Shown: positions 1 to 6,524, counted from the first letter of the stretch. The stretch is DNA of 15,062 bases from Candidatus Pacearchaeota archaeon (GCA_017609045.1 JAFCES010000012.1:1-15062), one strand, 5' to 3'. Notes: generated from the letters alone by a model not told the origin. Numbers and translations: made by a program.

Positions 1-34
1 TAATCCCAAAATTAAAAATAAAAAAATAAAAAAC

Positions 35-193
35 CTAAGCCTTAAAGTTTCTTATGAGTTTGCCTATACCAATGACTAAGACAGCGATTGCGATTAGCCA
101 ATCGTTGTATGCCTCTAAAAAGGTAAGTCCAAGTAAAGGCAAAATCAACAAAATACCAATAACTGTTACCAATACTGCAGTAATTTTTGCCAT
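35..193 (-). CDS. Small two-helix membrane protein (52 aa)
   Basis: This 52-residue protein starts at the ATG at 193 and ends at the TAG at 35-37. Two hydrophobic segments (about residues 4-26 and 33-46) are separated by a short polar turn containing EAYNDW, and the tail is basic (GKLIRNFKA). The start is supported by a strong Shine-Dalgarno, AGGAGGTG, 5-6 nt upstream on the minus strand. It lies 48 nt downstream of the membrane/coiled-coil gene at 242-583 on the same strand, so the two are probably co-transcribed. I do not recognise a family and infer only an integral membrane location. An overlapping plus-strand frame at 54-245 is judged to be its shadow. Confidence 0.72.
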   Translation of the reverse strand: MAKITAVLVTVIGILLILPLLGLTFLEAYNDWLIAIAVLVIGIGKLIRNFKA

Positions 194-197
194 TTTT

Positions 198-208
198 CAC
201 CTCCTTTT
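198..208 (-). promoter_or_regulatory. Strong Shine-Dalgarno site
   Basis: On the minus strand this reads AAAGGAGGTGA, just upstream of the ATG at 193. It decides the start of the 52-residue protein and marks it as an internal operon gene. The promoter-proximal gene at 583 has no such site. Confidence 0.75.
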
Positions 209-241
209 AATAATTTATTTATTTTTAAAAGAAAATATTAT

Positions 242-583
242 TTAAATAACTTTCTTTTTTTGTTTTCTTGCTTTTCTTTCTTTGTCTTTTCTACTTGTTT
301 TTCGCTTTCCAGTAATTTTTTCTTTTATTTCTTTTATGTTTTGTTTAATCTCTTTTACATTTTTATCAATTCTTTTTATCCTTCTCTTTAATAAGGTATC
401 TGAAATTGTTTTTATTATTAGGTAAAGAATGTAAAGACCAAGTATCCCTCCCATTATAGCTAAGAAGGGTCTGATTTTCTCTATCAGATTTGAAATTATA
501 AGGTTGACAAGTTCAGAGGAGTCATTTATTATACTGTTCAGGTTTGTTATGTTGTTTGGTAGAGTTATATTCTCTAGGACCAT
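242..583 (-). CDS. Single-span membrane protein with basic coiled-coil tail (113 aa)
   Basis: The N-terminal about 35 residues are polar and Asn-rich (ENITLPNNITN). One hydrophobic segment follows at about residues 39-57 (FLAIMGGILGLYILYLII), then a heptad-like helix rich in Lys, Glu and Ile at about 66-92 (RIDKNVKEIKQNIKEIKEK), and a very basic C-terminus. The positive-inside rule puts the Lys/Arg-rich tail in the cytoplasm. There is no Shine-Dalgarno before ATG 583, and a TATA-like element (604-613) lies about 26 bp upstream, consistent with a leaderless first gene. The downstream partner is the 52-residue membrane protein. The family and function are not recognised. A tethering or scaffolding role is only a guess. 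Confidence 0.75.
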   Translation of the reverse strand: MVLENITLPNNITNLNSIINDSSELVNLIISNLIEKIRPFLAIMGGILGLYILYLIIKTISDTLLKRRIKRIDKNVKEIKQNIKEIKEKITGKRKTSRKDKERKARKQKKKVI

Positions 584-603
584 GTAAATATGATTAAAGT
601 TTT

Positions 604-613
604 CTTTATTAAG
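604..613 (-). promoter_or_regulatory. TATA-like promoter element for the 583 (-) gene
   Basis: The minus-strand sequence CTTAATAAAG is centred about 26 bp upstream of ATG 583, the spacing expected for a leaderless archaeal transcript. It sits in the divergent intergenic region shared with the MFS-like gene. Confidence 0.45.
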
Positions 614-630
614 TTTTCCTTTAAGTTAGT

Positions 631-641
631 TTTATATATCT
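631..641 (+). promoter_or_regulatory. TATA box for the half-MFS gene
   Basis: TTTATATATCT is centred about 26 bp upstream of ATG 662. This spacing argues that the transcript is leaderless and that 662, not the upstream in-frame ATG at 590, is the true start. Confidence 0.6.
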
Positions 642-661
642 TTATTCTCTTATATAAGAAA

Positions 662-1267
662 ATGAATAGGATAATTATCTGCCTAATAATTTCAGATATA
701 CTTATTATTTCAGCTTTCGGTTTAATCTTACCTATATTTGCTATTTTTGTTAAAGAAGGGGTTACAGGAGGAAGTATAGTTGCTGCTGGTCTTGCAAGTT
801 CAATTTTTTTATTAACTAAATCGATTATACAGTTACCTCTTTCAATCTATATAGATTCAAAAAGAAAAAAACTTTCTTTTTTAATTGCAGGAACTTTTTT
901 GATTGTATTGGTGCCTATAGTATATGCTTTTTCTCCAAGTATTAATTTTATTTTTCTGGCTCAGGTAGTTTATGGTTTAGGAGCAGCTACCGCATATCCT
1001 GCGTGGTTTTCTCTTTTTACTATGCATCTTGATAGAAAACATAGAGGTTTTGAATGGGCTTTGTGGAGTACTGGAATAGGTCTGGGGACTGCTTTAACTG
1101 CTTATGTAGGAGCAAGACTTGCCGAGGTTATTGGATTTAAAAACCTGTTTTTTATTGTTTCTGGACTCTCTTTTATAGGGATGTTGGTTTTGTTTTTTAT
1201 CAGTAAGAGGTATTTGAAGGATGTAGAGAAAATAGAAAAGCATCTAATTCCCAGATTTCATAAATGA
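662..1267 (+). CDS. Half-size MFS-like transporter (6 TM, 201 aa)
   Basis: The protein looks like the N-terminal half of a major facilitator superfamily transporter. It has six hydrophobic helices. Between helices 2 and 3, PLSIYIDSKRKKLSF resembles MFS motif A (G-x-x-x-D-x-x-G-R-K). GLGAATAYPAWFSLF and GIGLGTALTAYVGARL resemble MFS helices 4 and 5. Normal MFS proteins have 12 helices and about 400 residues, so this one is half length. There is no hidden second half, because its TGA overlaps the ATG of thpR (ATGA at 1264-1267). Start 662 is preferred over 590 because of the TATA spacing and because the extra 24 residues would add an unlikely hydrophobic leader. The substrate is unknown. Function would require homodimerisation or a partner, which is inference. 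Confidence 0.75.
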   Translation: MNRIIICLIISDILIISAFGLILPIFAIFVKEGVTGGSIVAAGLASSIFLLTKSIIQLPLSIYIDSKRKKLSFLIAGTFLIVLVPIVYAFSPSINFIFLAQVVYGLGAATAYPAWFSLFTMHLDRKHRGFEWALWSTGIGLGTALTAYVGARLAEVIGFKNLFFIVSGLSFIGMLVLFFISKRYLKDVEKIEKHLIPRFHK

Positions 1268-1812
1268 AAATGGTTAGAGTTTTTGTTTGTGTAGAGTTGA
1301 GTGAAAAAGCAAGAGAGGAGTTGAGAAGAGTTATAGGGGAAATTAAAAAAACTGATTTGATCAAGGGAAAGTATGTAGAAGTTGAAAATTTACATCTTAC
1401 ATTGAAGTTTTTAGGCGAGGTTGATGAGAAACAAATAGAAAGGATAACGAAAGCTTTGGATTCTGTAAAGTTAAAGAGTTTTAAGGTCAAGCTTGGAAGA
1501 CTCGGATATTTTTCTCCAAAGTTTATCAAGGTTATATGGATAAATCTAGTAGGAGAGGGATTAAGAGGATTACAAGAAGAGGTAGAGAGAGTTCTGACTG
1601 GTTTATTTCTAAAAGAGAAGAGAGAGTGGAAAAGTCATGTTACTTTAGCGAGAGTAAAAAGTGTTAGAGATAAAGAAAGTTTCAGAGATCTAATAGAAAA
1701 CATAGATATTAGCGAGATTGAGTTTAAAGTAGAGAATTTTAGACTTAAAAAATCTGAATTAACAAGACAAGGACCTAATTATTCTGACTTGGCTAAGTTT
1801 AAACTGGGATAA
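1264..1812 (+). CDS. thpR: RNA 2',3'-cyclic phosphodiesterase (2'-5' RNA ligase family)
   Basis: This is a 2H phosphoesterase of the LigT/ThpR family, which hydrolyses 2',3'-cyclic phosphate ends of RNA to 2'-phosphate (bacterial and archaeal members can also join tRNA half-molecules through a 2'-5' bond in vitro). Both signature HxTx motifs are visible: HLTL at residues 44-47 (NLHLTLKFLGEV) and HVTL at 125-128 (SHVTLARVK). The N-terminus (VRVFVCVELS) and the length (182 aa) match the family. The start at 1264 overlaps the MFS-like stop by 4 nt, so translation is probably coupled. A second ATG two codons later (1270) would give the more typical MVRVFV start. Both give the same enzyme. It is probably cytoplasmic. 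Confidence 0.93.
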   Translation: MKMVRVFVCVELSEKAREELRRVIGEIKKTDLIKGKYVEVENLHLTLKFLGEVDEKQIERITKALDSVKLKSFKVKLGRLGYFSPKFIKVIWINLVGEGLRGLQEEVERVLTGLFLKEKREWKSHVTLARVKSVRDKESFRDLIENIDISEIEFKVENFRLKKSELTRQGPNYSDLAKFKLG

Positions 1813-1819
1813 AAAAAAG

Positions 1820-1850
1820 AAATACCCTATTATAAAGTAAAGAGGTATTT
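1820..1850. repeat. Inverted repeat downstream of thpR
   Basis: The arms AAATACC (1820-1826) and GGTATTT (1844-1850) are perfect 7-bp complements separated by 17 nt. The right arm runs into the TATA-like TATTTATATATT at 1846-1857. It could be a termination or processing hairpin for thpR or an operator for the next gene. The sequence alone does not decide. Confidence 0.4.
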
Positions 1851-1893
1851 ATATATTTTGCCTTTTGGAAGCATATTTTTCTGTACAGTTTTG

Positions 1894-1904
1894 TTTATAA
1901 ATTT
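1894..1904 (+). promoter_or_regulatory. TATA box for the amidohydrolase operon
   Basis: TTTATAAATTT is centred about 27 bp upstream of ATG 1926, the leaderless spacing seen at other genes in this window. A second TATA-like stretch at 1846-1857 could serve a longer transcript. Confidence 0.55.
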
Positions 1905-1925
1905 AATTTTGTTTATATTGTTTTG

Positions 1926-3014
1926 ATGAGAGAGGAGAAAAGAGAAGCTGAACCTAAAACAGAGTTTGAAGAAAAAGTTAGGGGCTATGCTTTAAAATTT
2001 GGTGGGTTCTTTAATGCTCATTGTCATGGTGATAGAGCTTTTACAAGGGAAGATAGATTCTATGAGCATGTAGATTTATCTGTTGAAGATATAGAAAGAT
2101 TATCTTTGAGAGGAAAACAAAATTTAGTTTGGGTAGTTCATACGGGCTCTGCTTTTGATAAAGAATGCATAGAAGAAAGATTTAGAAGATTAATGGAGGA
2201 TTCCTTGAGATATGGTGTTTCTAAATTAAGTACAACAGTGGATGTTACTTATAATACAAAATTAAAATCTTTGGAAATTGCAGAAAAACTGAAAAAAGAG
2301 TATACTGGAAGATTAGAGCTTAGAATAGGGGCATATAATGTCGCTGGTTTTAAAGATTCTTCTCCAGAAAGATTTGAGATTTTTGAAGAAGCTGCGAGAA
2401 GAGCTGATTTTCTTGTGGCTCTAGCTGAAAAGGACAGAAAACCAGAACATATAGGAGAACATCAACATAATGTTTACATACTTAATTTAGGTTTAGAGTT
2501 AGGGAAACCAGTGCATTTCCATGTTGGGCAGGCAAATACTATTTTAGATAGAACTGCTGATTTGTTGTTCGAGGATGTAGGGTGGGTTTATGATGTCCAG
2601 CATAGACTTCAAAATTATCCAAAAAATATGATGGTTCATGATATTTCTTCTGCATGTTATTCTGAAAAAGATTTTAAAGCTCATTGTGAAGATGTTTTAA
2701 AATATAATTTTGGTTTAATTTGTTGCCCTTCAGCTGCTCTTTCAATGAGGCAAGATAGAACTCAGGACTCTCCTTTACATAATAGTATTGCAAGAGTGTG
2801 GGATATGGCTACTAAAGGAGTGCCTATTTTTCTTGGAACAGACAATGTAAATGATATGTTTGTACCTTCTTCTACTCCGGATTTATTTGATGAAATTTTT
2901 TTATTAGCTCCAGCTTTAAGATTTAATAATCCAAGAATTTTAGCCAAGGTTGCATGTGGTGAAGAGCTTGACGATTTTGATAAAGAAAGAATTGAAAATG
3001 TTTTATTTAAATGA
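1926..3014 (+). CDS. Cytosine-deaminase-like amidohydrolase
   Basis: This 362-residue protein is a metal-dependent hydrolase of the amidohydrolase superfamily, closest by motif order to cytosine deaminase (CodA) and the AtzC-like group. Visible metal ligands are H32 and H34 (NAHCHGDRAF), H199 (PVHFHVGQ), H238 (MMVHDISSACY) and D306 (GTDNVNDMF). The block CPSAALSMRQDR ahead of GTDN matches the CodA region that ends in GHDDVFDP. Two oddities stand out. The first HxH lies only about 30 residues from the N-terminus, so the usual N-terminal beta-sandwich portion seems absent. The Glu that follows the barrel His in CodA (HVHCDE) is Gln here (Q202). Deamination of a pyrimidine-like base is possible, but the substrate should be left open. 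The start is ATG 1926, preferred over the TTG just before it. The downstream gene overlaps by 4 nt. Confidence 0.8.
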   Translation: MREEKREAEPKTEFEEKVRGYALKFGGFFNAHCHGDRAFTREDRFYEHVDLSVEDIERLSLRGKQNLVWVVHTGSAFDKECIEERFRRLMEDSLRYGVSKLSTTVDVTYNTKLKSLEIAEKLKKEYTGRLELRIGAYNVAGFKDSSPERFEIFEEAARRADFLVALAEKDRKPEHIGEHQHNVYILNLGLELGKPVHFHVGQANTILDRTADLLFEDVGWVYDVQHRLQNYPKNMMVHDISSACYSEKDFKAHCEDVLKYNFGLICCPSAALSMRQDRTQDSPLHNSIARVWDMATKGVPIFLGTDNVNDMFVPSSTPDLFDEIFLLAPALRFNNPRILAKVACGEELDDFDKERIENVLFK

Positions 3015-3268
3015 AAGAGTTAAAGGGTAAAGTGATATTGGAAGAAAGAGTTGATGATGAAACTCTTTTACTAAAAGTTTCTCGCGATTCTTTTGGACAG
3101 CCGTATGTGTCTTGTCCTGAATATCCTGATGAAGTTTCTCATAAAGTTTATACTAGGCTTTGGAATCAAAGACAGGATAGGGAAAAAGGTATTTTGAATG
3201 GTAGGGGGTGTTCGAAGTGTGGGAGAGTTTATAGTGTTAGAGAACTTTTAGATTTAAATTCAACATAA
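3011..3268 (+). CDS. Small Cys-containing hypothetical protein (85 aa)
   Basis: The protein is 85 residues and soluble. The C-terminal part carries GCSKCGRVYS with a CxxC pair (C67, C70). C35 (SCPEYPDE) and H44 lie earlier, so a C/H/C/C zinc site is conceivable but not proven. The ATG overlaps the amidohydrolase stop (ATGA, 3011-3014), implying translational coupling and perhaps a shared pathway or physical partnership. No family is recognised. The 3' end overlaps the convergent gene at 3260-3532 by 9 bp. Confidence 0.72.
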   Translation: MKELKGKVILEERVDDETLLLKVSRDSFGQPYVSCPEYPDEVSHKVYTRLWNQRQDREKGILNGRGCSKCGRVYSVRELLDLNST

Positions 3269-3532
3269 CTTTTCTCTCATTTCTTCATCTCTTAGATCTT
3301 GCCAGTTTTCAGGAAGCTGGACTACTTTTCCAACTGCCTTCATATTTACAACTTTATTTCCTTCACACTCTATCTCATAATCCTGACAAGAGTTTTCATT
3401 GCAGACTGCTTTTGTATAAGAATATCTATTTGCTACTGCCTGTCCTGTTAGTGTTTTTATTGAAAAAATTAGGAGAGCACCGACTAGAATTAAAACTAAG
3501 CTTAATATTATGATTGCTTGTTTCATTTTCAA
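3260..3532 (-). CDS. Exported or membrane-anchored small cysteine protein (90 aa)
   Basis: There is a short basic start (MKMKQ), one hydrophobic segment at residues 6-25, and then TLTGQAV. As I recall, a TGQAV-like motif right after the first membrane segment is frequent in exported proteins of Woesearchaeota and Pacearchaeota. The extracytoplasmic part of about 55 residues has four cysteines (C44, C49, C56, C90) that could form disulfides. It is probably a signal-anchor or secreted protein of unknown function. A TATA-like element at 3556-3566 lies about 28 bp upstream of ATG 3532 and there is no Shine-Dalgarno, suggesting a leaderless transcript separate from the Hef genes upstream on this strand. 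Confidence 0.72.
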   Translation of the reverse strand: MKMKQAIIILSLVLILVGALLIFSIKTLTGQAVANRYSYTKAVCNENSCQDYEIECEGNKVVNMKAVGKVVQLPENWQDLRDEEMREKLC

Positions 3533-3555
3533 TTCAAACTTAAAACTTTCTGCAG

Positions 3556-3566
3556 ATTAATAAAGT
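3556..3566 (-). promoter_or_regulatory. TATA-like element for the 3532 (-) gene
   Basis: The minus-strand sequence CTTTATTAATC is about 28 bp upstream of ATG 3532. It lies in the 37-bp gap after the nuclease stop, so this small gene can be transcribed independently. Confidence 0.4.
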
Positions 3567-3569
3567 TTT

Positions 3570-4238
3570 CTAATATTTTTCTTCCAACAACTTAAAAACC
3601 TCAGCTTTTTTCCCTATGAATTGTTTGAGTTCTTCTACTGGTGTGTTTATGATAGCTTTTATGGTTTTGTGTTTTTTCAACAGCTTTTTGGCTGTTGCTG
3701 GTCCTATTCCTGGAAATCCCTCAAGGATATACTGTAGAGATTCTTTTTTATTCAGGCTTTTTTTTACCGCTCTGATTGAAATGTGTTTTCTTTTTTGCTT
3801 TTTTATGAGTACAATGAGGAATTTGGCTGTGTCTTGATAATCTTTTGTGAAAATTATTGGGATTTTATATTTTAATAAAATATCAAGAAGAAATCCTCTT
3901 ATCGCATTTCCATTAATGCCTTTTCCTTCGTCATTATAGAGTTCTTGCTCTTCTATTCCTTCAATTATAAGAAGACAGTTAGGATATTGCTTTAGTTCTT
4001 GAAGCTGTCTAGAAAGACGTTTGTTTATCATACTGTTTAGAAAGTCAGAAATCGTTTTTCTTTCTACTGCTGTATTTTTGACGATAAAATCAGCTACTTT
4101 CAAATACCTAAAATCTACCTCTACTCCTTTCTCTATTAATTCTGCTATAACTAAGGAATTTTTCTCTCTTTTATCTACTATTATTCTTGGTTTTCCTTTA
4201 CTATTTTGTTTATTTTTTCTGAAAATATTTTTGAACAT
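3570..4238 (-). CDS. XPF/ERCC4-type nuclease (Hef nuclease half)
   Basis: This is the C-terminal nuclease moiety of archaeal Hef, a structure-specific endonuclease acting on forked and branched DNA. Residues are numbered from ATG 4238 (222 aa). The XPF-family active site is visible: IIVDKRE (D22, E25), VADF (D50) and AVERKTISDF (E59-R60-K61, D65). Near the C-terminus a helix-hairpin-helix, GFPGIGPATAKKLLKK, should bind DNA. ATG 4238 lies one base after the helicase stop (TAAaATG). An in-frame ATG at 4277 would overlap the helicase by 38 bp. In Euryarchaeota such as Pyrococcus, helicase and nuclease are one polypeptide. Here they are adjacent and out of frame by one base. It could be a genuine split gene, or the 3' half of a frameshifted hef. 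Confidence 0.87.
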   Translation of the reverse strand: MFKNIFRKNKQNSKGKPRIIVDKREKNSLVIAELIEKGVEVDFRYLKVADFIVKNTAVERKTISDFLNSMINKRLSRQLQELKQYPNCLLIIEGIEEQELYNDEGKGINGNAIRGFLLDILLKYKIPIIFTKDYQDTAKFLIVLIKKQKRKHISIRAVKKSLNKKESLQYILEGFPGIGPATAKKLLKKHKTIKAIINTPVEELKQFIGKKAEVFKLLEEKY

Positions 4239-4239
4239 T

Positions 4240-5808
4240 TTAAAATAAAGTTTTTTGTTTTCCTTTCTCTCTCTCATTATTTAGTTCTTCTTGTAAGCCA
4301 TCTACCACTTTATACATTTTCTTTTCTTTATGGAAAGCCGCCCAGTAATAGCTCTCATCTCTTGTGGCTTTTGTTATTAAAATAATTAGCTTGCCTTTCG
4401 TTAATCTGGCGGTTCTTCCCCTCCTCTGTATTTGTCTTATTGCAGAGGGAATAGGTTCATAAAATATAACAGTAGAAACTTCTGGGATGTCGAGACCTTC
4501 TTCTCCTATCGAGGTACATACAAGACAATTGATTCTTCCTAATGCAAACTCCTGCAGAATTTCTTGCTGCTCTTTTTGAGATAAACCTGTCTCTTCTTTT
4601 CCTTTTCCTTTTTTTGCCTGTCCGACAAAAACTCTCGCATTAACTTCTGGAATTTGGTTTAATGTTCTGCATATCTTAGTTACTGTGTCTCTGTACTGGG
4701 CAAAGATGATTATTTTTGTCTTTTTCTTCTTCACTTCTTGCTCTATTATCTCCTTTAACTTTTGAAGTTTAGGATGTTCTCGTTTTTTTGCGGTAAGCTC
4801 TGCAAGTTTTGTATAAGCTAAATTAAACTCTGGTTGTTTTGTTAGTTGCTTCACAGCTTTGCTTTTGTTTTGTTTGGCTTGGTCAAATAGACTGTTGAAA
4901 TAGTTTTGTGTAGATGAAAGAGTTTGTGTTTCTAAAAGTTCAAGAGTATGTTGAAGCTTGATTGTTGTGGCAGTAGCAGAAGCTCCACTCAAGAGGTTGA
5001 AATGTCTGTTTCCTGTAGCTATAGCTTTCATTATTTTACTCTGCAGCTCAAGGAGGTTTTTTTTAGTTGGCCTTTCGAAAAGAAGTTTTCGGTTTTTCAA
5101 TTCCTCTATTTTTCTGTCAAAAATTTTTTTTAATAACTTTCTTATGTCATTTAATTCATCTGGGAAATCAACCTTAACTATCTTAAATTTCAATTCTTGG
5201 AGGTAAGGCTTAACATCTTTACTCTCTCTTGTTCTTATTTCTACTGCCTTGATGTTTAAATTTTCACATATTTTTTTAAGCCTTTGTTTTTCATGCCCTG
5301 GTGAGGCAGTTAAACCAAGAATTTTGGTTTCTTTAGCCTGTTCTTTATATTTTTTAGCTACGAAAGTATAAGAGTAGTTTTTTATACATCTATGGCACTC
5401 ATCTTCTATAAGTAAAGAGACATCCTCTAAAGAGTAGAGATTATTTTTTAGGTCATTAGAGATACATTGTGGTGTAGAGAAAATTATTTCAGCATTTTGC
5501 CAAAGCTTTTTTCTTTTTTCAGCTTTTGTTTTTCCTGTAAAAAGTTCTAGAGTTGCAAATAATTCTGGAAGATGTTTTTTGAAATAGTTAAGGTGTTGTT
5601 CTGCAAGAGGTCTTGTGGGAGCAAGAAATAGGACTTTAGAATCTGGAAATTTGGCAAGCCTTTCTATAGTTAGCATTAATGCAATTAAAGTTTTTCCTAA
5701 ACCTGTTGGTAAGACTACTAGACAATTCTTTTCCTTACAAGTTTTGTAAATCTCCTCTTGATATTTTCTTGGTTCTATATTTTTAAGATATTTTTTTATT
5801 TCTTGCAT
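4240..5808 (-). CDS. Hef-type SF2 helicase (FANCM-like helicase half)
   Basis: This 522-residue ATP-dependent helicase matches the N-terminal part of archaeal Hef, a FANCM relative that remodels stalled forks. Motifs in order are motif I LPTGLGKT (residues 33-40), Ia APTRPLAEQH (63-72), STPQ (111-114), DECH (136-139, in IEDECHRCIKNYSYTF), LTASPG, and the second RecA domain ending in QIQRRGRTAR (motif VI). The stretch between LTASPG and the second RecA domain is the Hef-family insert region. The C-terminus, KGKQKTLF, resembles a shortened PCNA-binding box. It is followed directly by the XPF nuclease in another frame. Deleting one base from the A6 run (plus-strand T6, 4251-4256) would fuse them into about 745 residues, close to Pyrococcus Hef. 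A promoter lies at 5831-5840. Confidence 0.92.
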   Translation of the reverse strand: MQEIKKYLKNIEPRKYQEEIYKTCKEKNCLVVLPTGLGKTLIALMLTIERLAKFPDSKVLFLAPTRPLAEQHLNYFKKHLPELFATLELFTGKTKAEKRKKLWQNAEIIFSTPQCISNDLKNNLYSLEDVSLLIEDECHRCIKNYSYTFVAKKYKEQAKETKILGLTASPGHEKQRLKKICENLNIKAVEIRTRESKDVKPYLQELKFKIVKVDFPDELNDIRKLLKKIFDRKIEELKNRKLLFERPTKKNLLELQSKIMKAIATGNRHFNLLSGASATATTIKLQHTLELLETQTLSSTQNYFNSLFDQAKQNKSKAVKQLTKQPEFNLAYTKLAELTAKKREHPKLQKLKEIIEQEVKKKKTKIIIFAQYRDTVTKICRTLNQIPEVNARVFVGQAKKGKGKEETGLSQKEQQEILQEFALGRINCLVCTSIGEEGLDIPEVSTVIFYEPIPSAIRQIQRRGRTARLTKGKLIILITKATRDESYYWAAFHKEKKMYKVVDGLQEELNNEREKGKQKTLF

Positions 5809-5830
5809 TTCAGGATAAGACGAGGAAGAT

Positions 5831-5840
5831 TTTTATAACT
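5831..5840 (-). promoter_or_regulatory. TATA box for the Hef operon
   Basis: The minus-strand sequence AGTTATAAAA is centred about 27 bp upstream of ATG 5808, with no Shine-Dalgarno at the start. It begins immediately after the stop codon of the S2P-like gene (5841-5843). Confidence 0.6.
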
Positions 5841-6465
5841 TTACACTAAAAATAGAGCATATCCTAAGGCAATGAGGCATACAGCTACTAAAATGAGCCA
5901 TAAAGTGAGTGAGCCAAAAAATATTCTTGAACCATCCAGCTTTCCTAAAGGAAGAAGATTGAAAGTAGCAAAATAAACACTGGCTCGAGCTAATTCAGGG
6001 AAGTTAAAGAGATAAGCTATAGGAGCAAGAACTAAGACAGAGGCAACACCAGAAGCTGAGATTAAAGCAAGATGCCATTCAGTCATTTCAGAGAATGAGT
6101 AGATATCATGTCTTTTGACAGCTCTTGCTTCTGTAGGCTTGACTGCTGATTCAGTAACTGCGAACCATTTTACATAGCCAAAAGTTAATATAGAAAGAAG
6201 AAAAGGTAAGATAATTCCGATTGGTATGGGAGTTTTGAAGTAGCTTCTTTCATATAAGCCCCATCTCTGAAAAGTCCAAATTTTCTCTTCTTGCTCTGAT
6301 TCATAATAATGAGCTGTCAGTTTTTTAGCTGTCACATAAACTGCTAGAATTATGGCAAAAATAAGCAAAGAGCGTAGAAAAAGCGGTGAGTTAAGAAAAG
6401 CATTAGAGAAAGATAGTACAATTAAAAACTAGCAATAAAGAGATGATTTCTTTTCCTGTTAACAT
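5841..6465 (-). pseudogene. Site-2-protease-like membrane protein, frameshifted
   Basis: The long frame (5841-6368) encodes a polytopic protein. It has a motif block FSEMTEWHLALISASG and, near the C-terminus, NLLPLGKLDGSRIFFG, which matches the N-x-x-P-x-x-x-L-D-G motif of M50/site-2 proteases. No HExxH is present. The expected region reads YVTAKKLTAHYYE, so proteolysis by the usual mechanism is unlikely. That frame has no ATG at its 5' end (only a TTG at 6368). A good ATG at 6465 begins MLTGKEIISLLLVF in another frame and stops after 20 codons (TAA 6403-6405). Removing one T from the T5 run (plus-strand A5, 6424-6428) joins both into a 207-residue protein with a continuous first membrane helix. 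A TATA box sits 26 bp before 6465. It may be a real pseudogene or an indel error. Confidence 0.78.
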
Positions 6466-6485
6466 ATTTGTATAGAGCAAACTAT

Positions 6486-6495
6486 TTTTATAAAT
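6486..6495 (-). promoter_or_regulatory. TATA box for the S2P-like gene
   Basis: The minus-strand sequence ATTTATAAAA is centred about 26 bp upstream of ATG 6465. It supports 6465 as the original start and hence the frameshift interpretation. It is back to back with the PRC-barrel promoter in the 79-bp divergent region. Confidence 0.6.
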
Positions 6496-6513
6496 CTTGT
6501 TATGAATGCGAAA

Positions 6514-6524
6514 AGTATATAAAC
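6514..6524 (+). promoter_or_regulatory. BRE/TATA promoter of the PRC-barrel gene
   Basis: AGTATATAAAC is preceded by purine-rich CGAAA (BRE-like) and centred about 26 bp upstream of ATG 6545. It is one of the best archaeal promoter matches in the window and fits a leaderless mRNA. Confidence 0.7.

Noticed and set aside
54..245. Plus-strand 63-codon frame
   Set aside because: It is opposite the minus-strand 52-residue membrane protein, which has a strong Shine-Dalgarno and coherent helices. The plus frame lacks both.
590..661. N-terminal extension of the half-MFS gene from ATG 590
   Set aside because: The TATA box at 631-641 lies inside it at leaderless spacing to ATG 662, and the extra residues do not look like an MFS N-terminus.
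1200..1529. Minus-strand 109-codon frame across the MFS/thpR junction
   Set aside because: It is antisense to two well-supported genes with clear motifs, and the translation has no domain character.
1923..1925. TTG as the amidohydrolase start
   Set aside because: It is immediately followed by ATG 1926, which is better placed relative to the TATA box.
3190..3225. TTCGA-containing stretch as a possible tRNA T-arm
   Set aside because: There is no matching acceptor or anticodon stems, and it lies in the coding frame that encodes the CxxC of the 85-aa protein. No tRNA was recognised elsewhere in the window.
4243..4262. Programmed -1 frameshifting at the A-run of the Hef junction
   Set aside because: The nuclease is in the +1 frame of the helicase, so a -1 slip on the A6 run would not reach it. 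Slippage losing one A, or an indel, fits instead.
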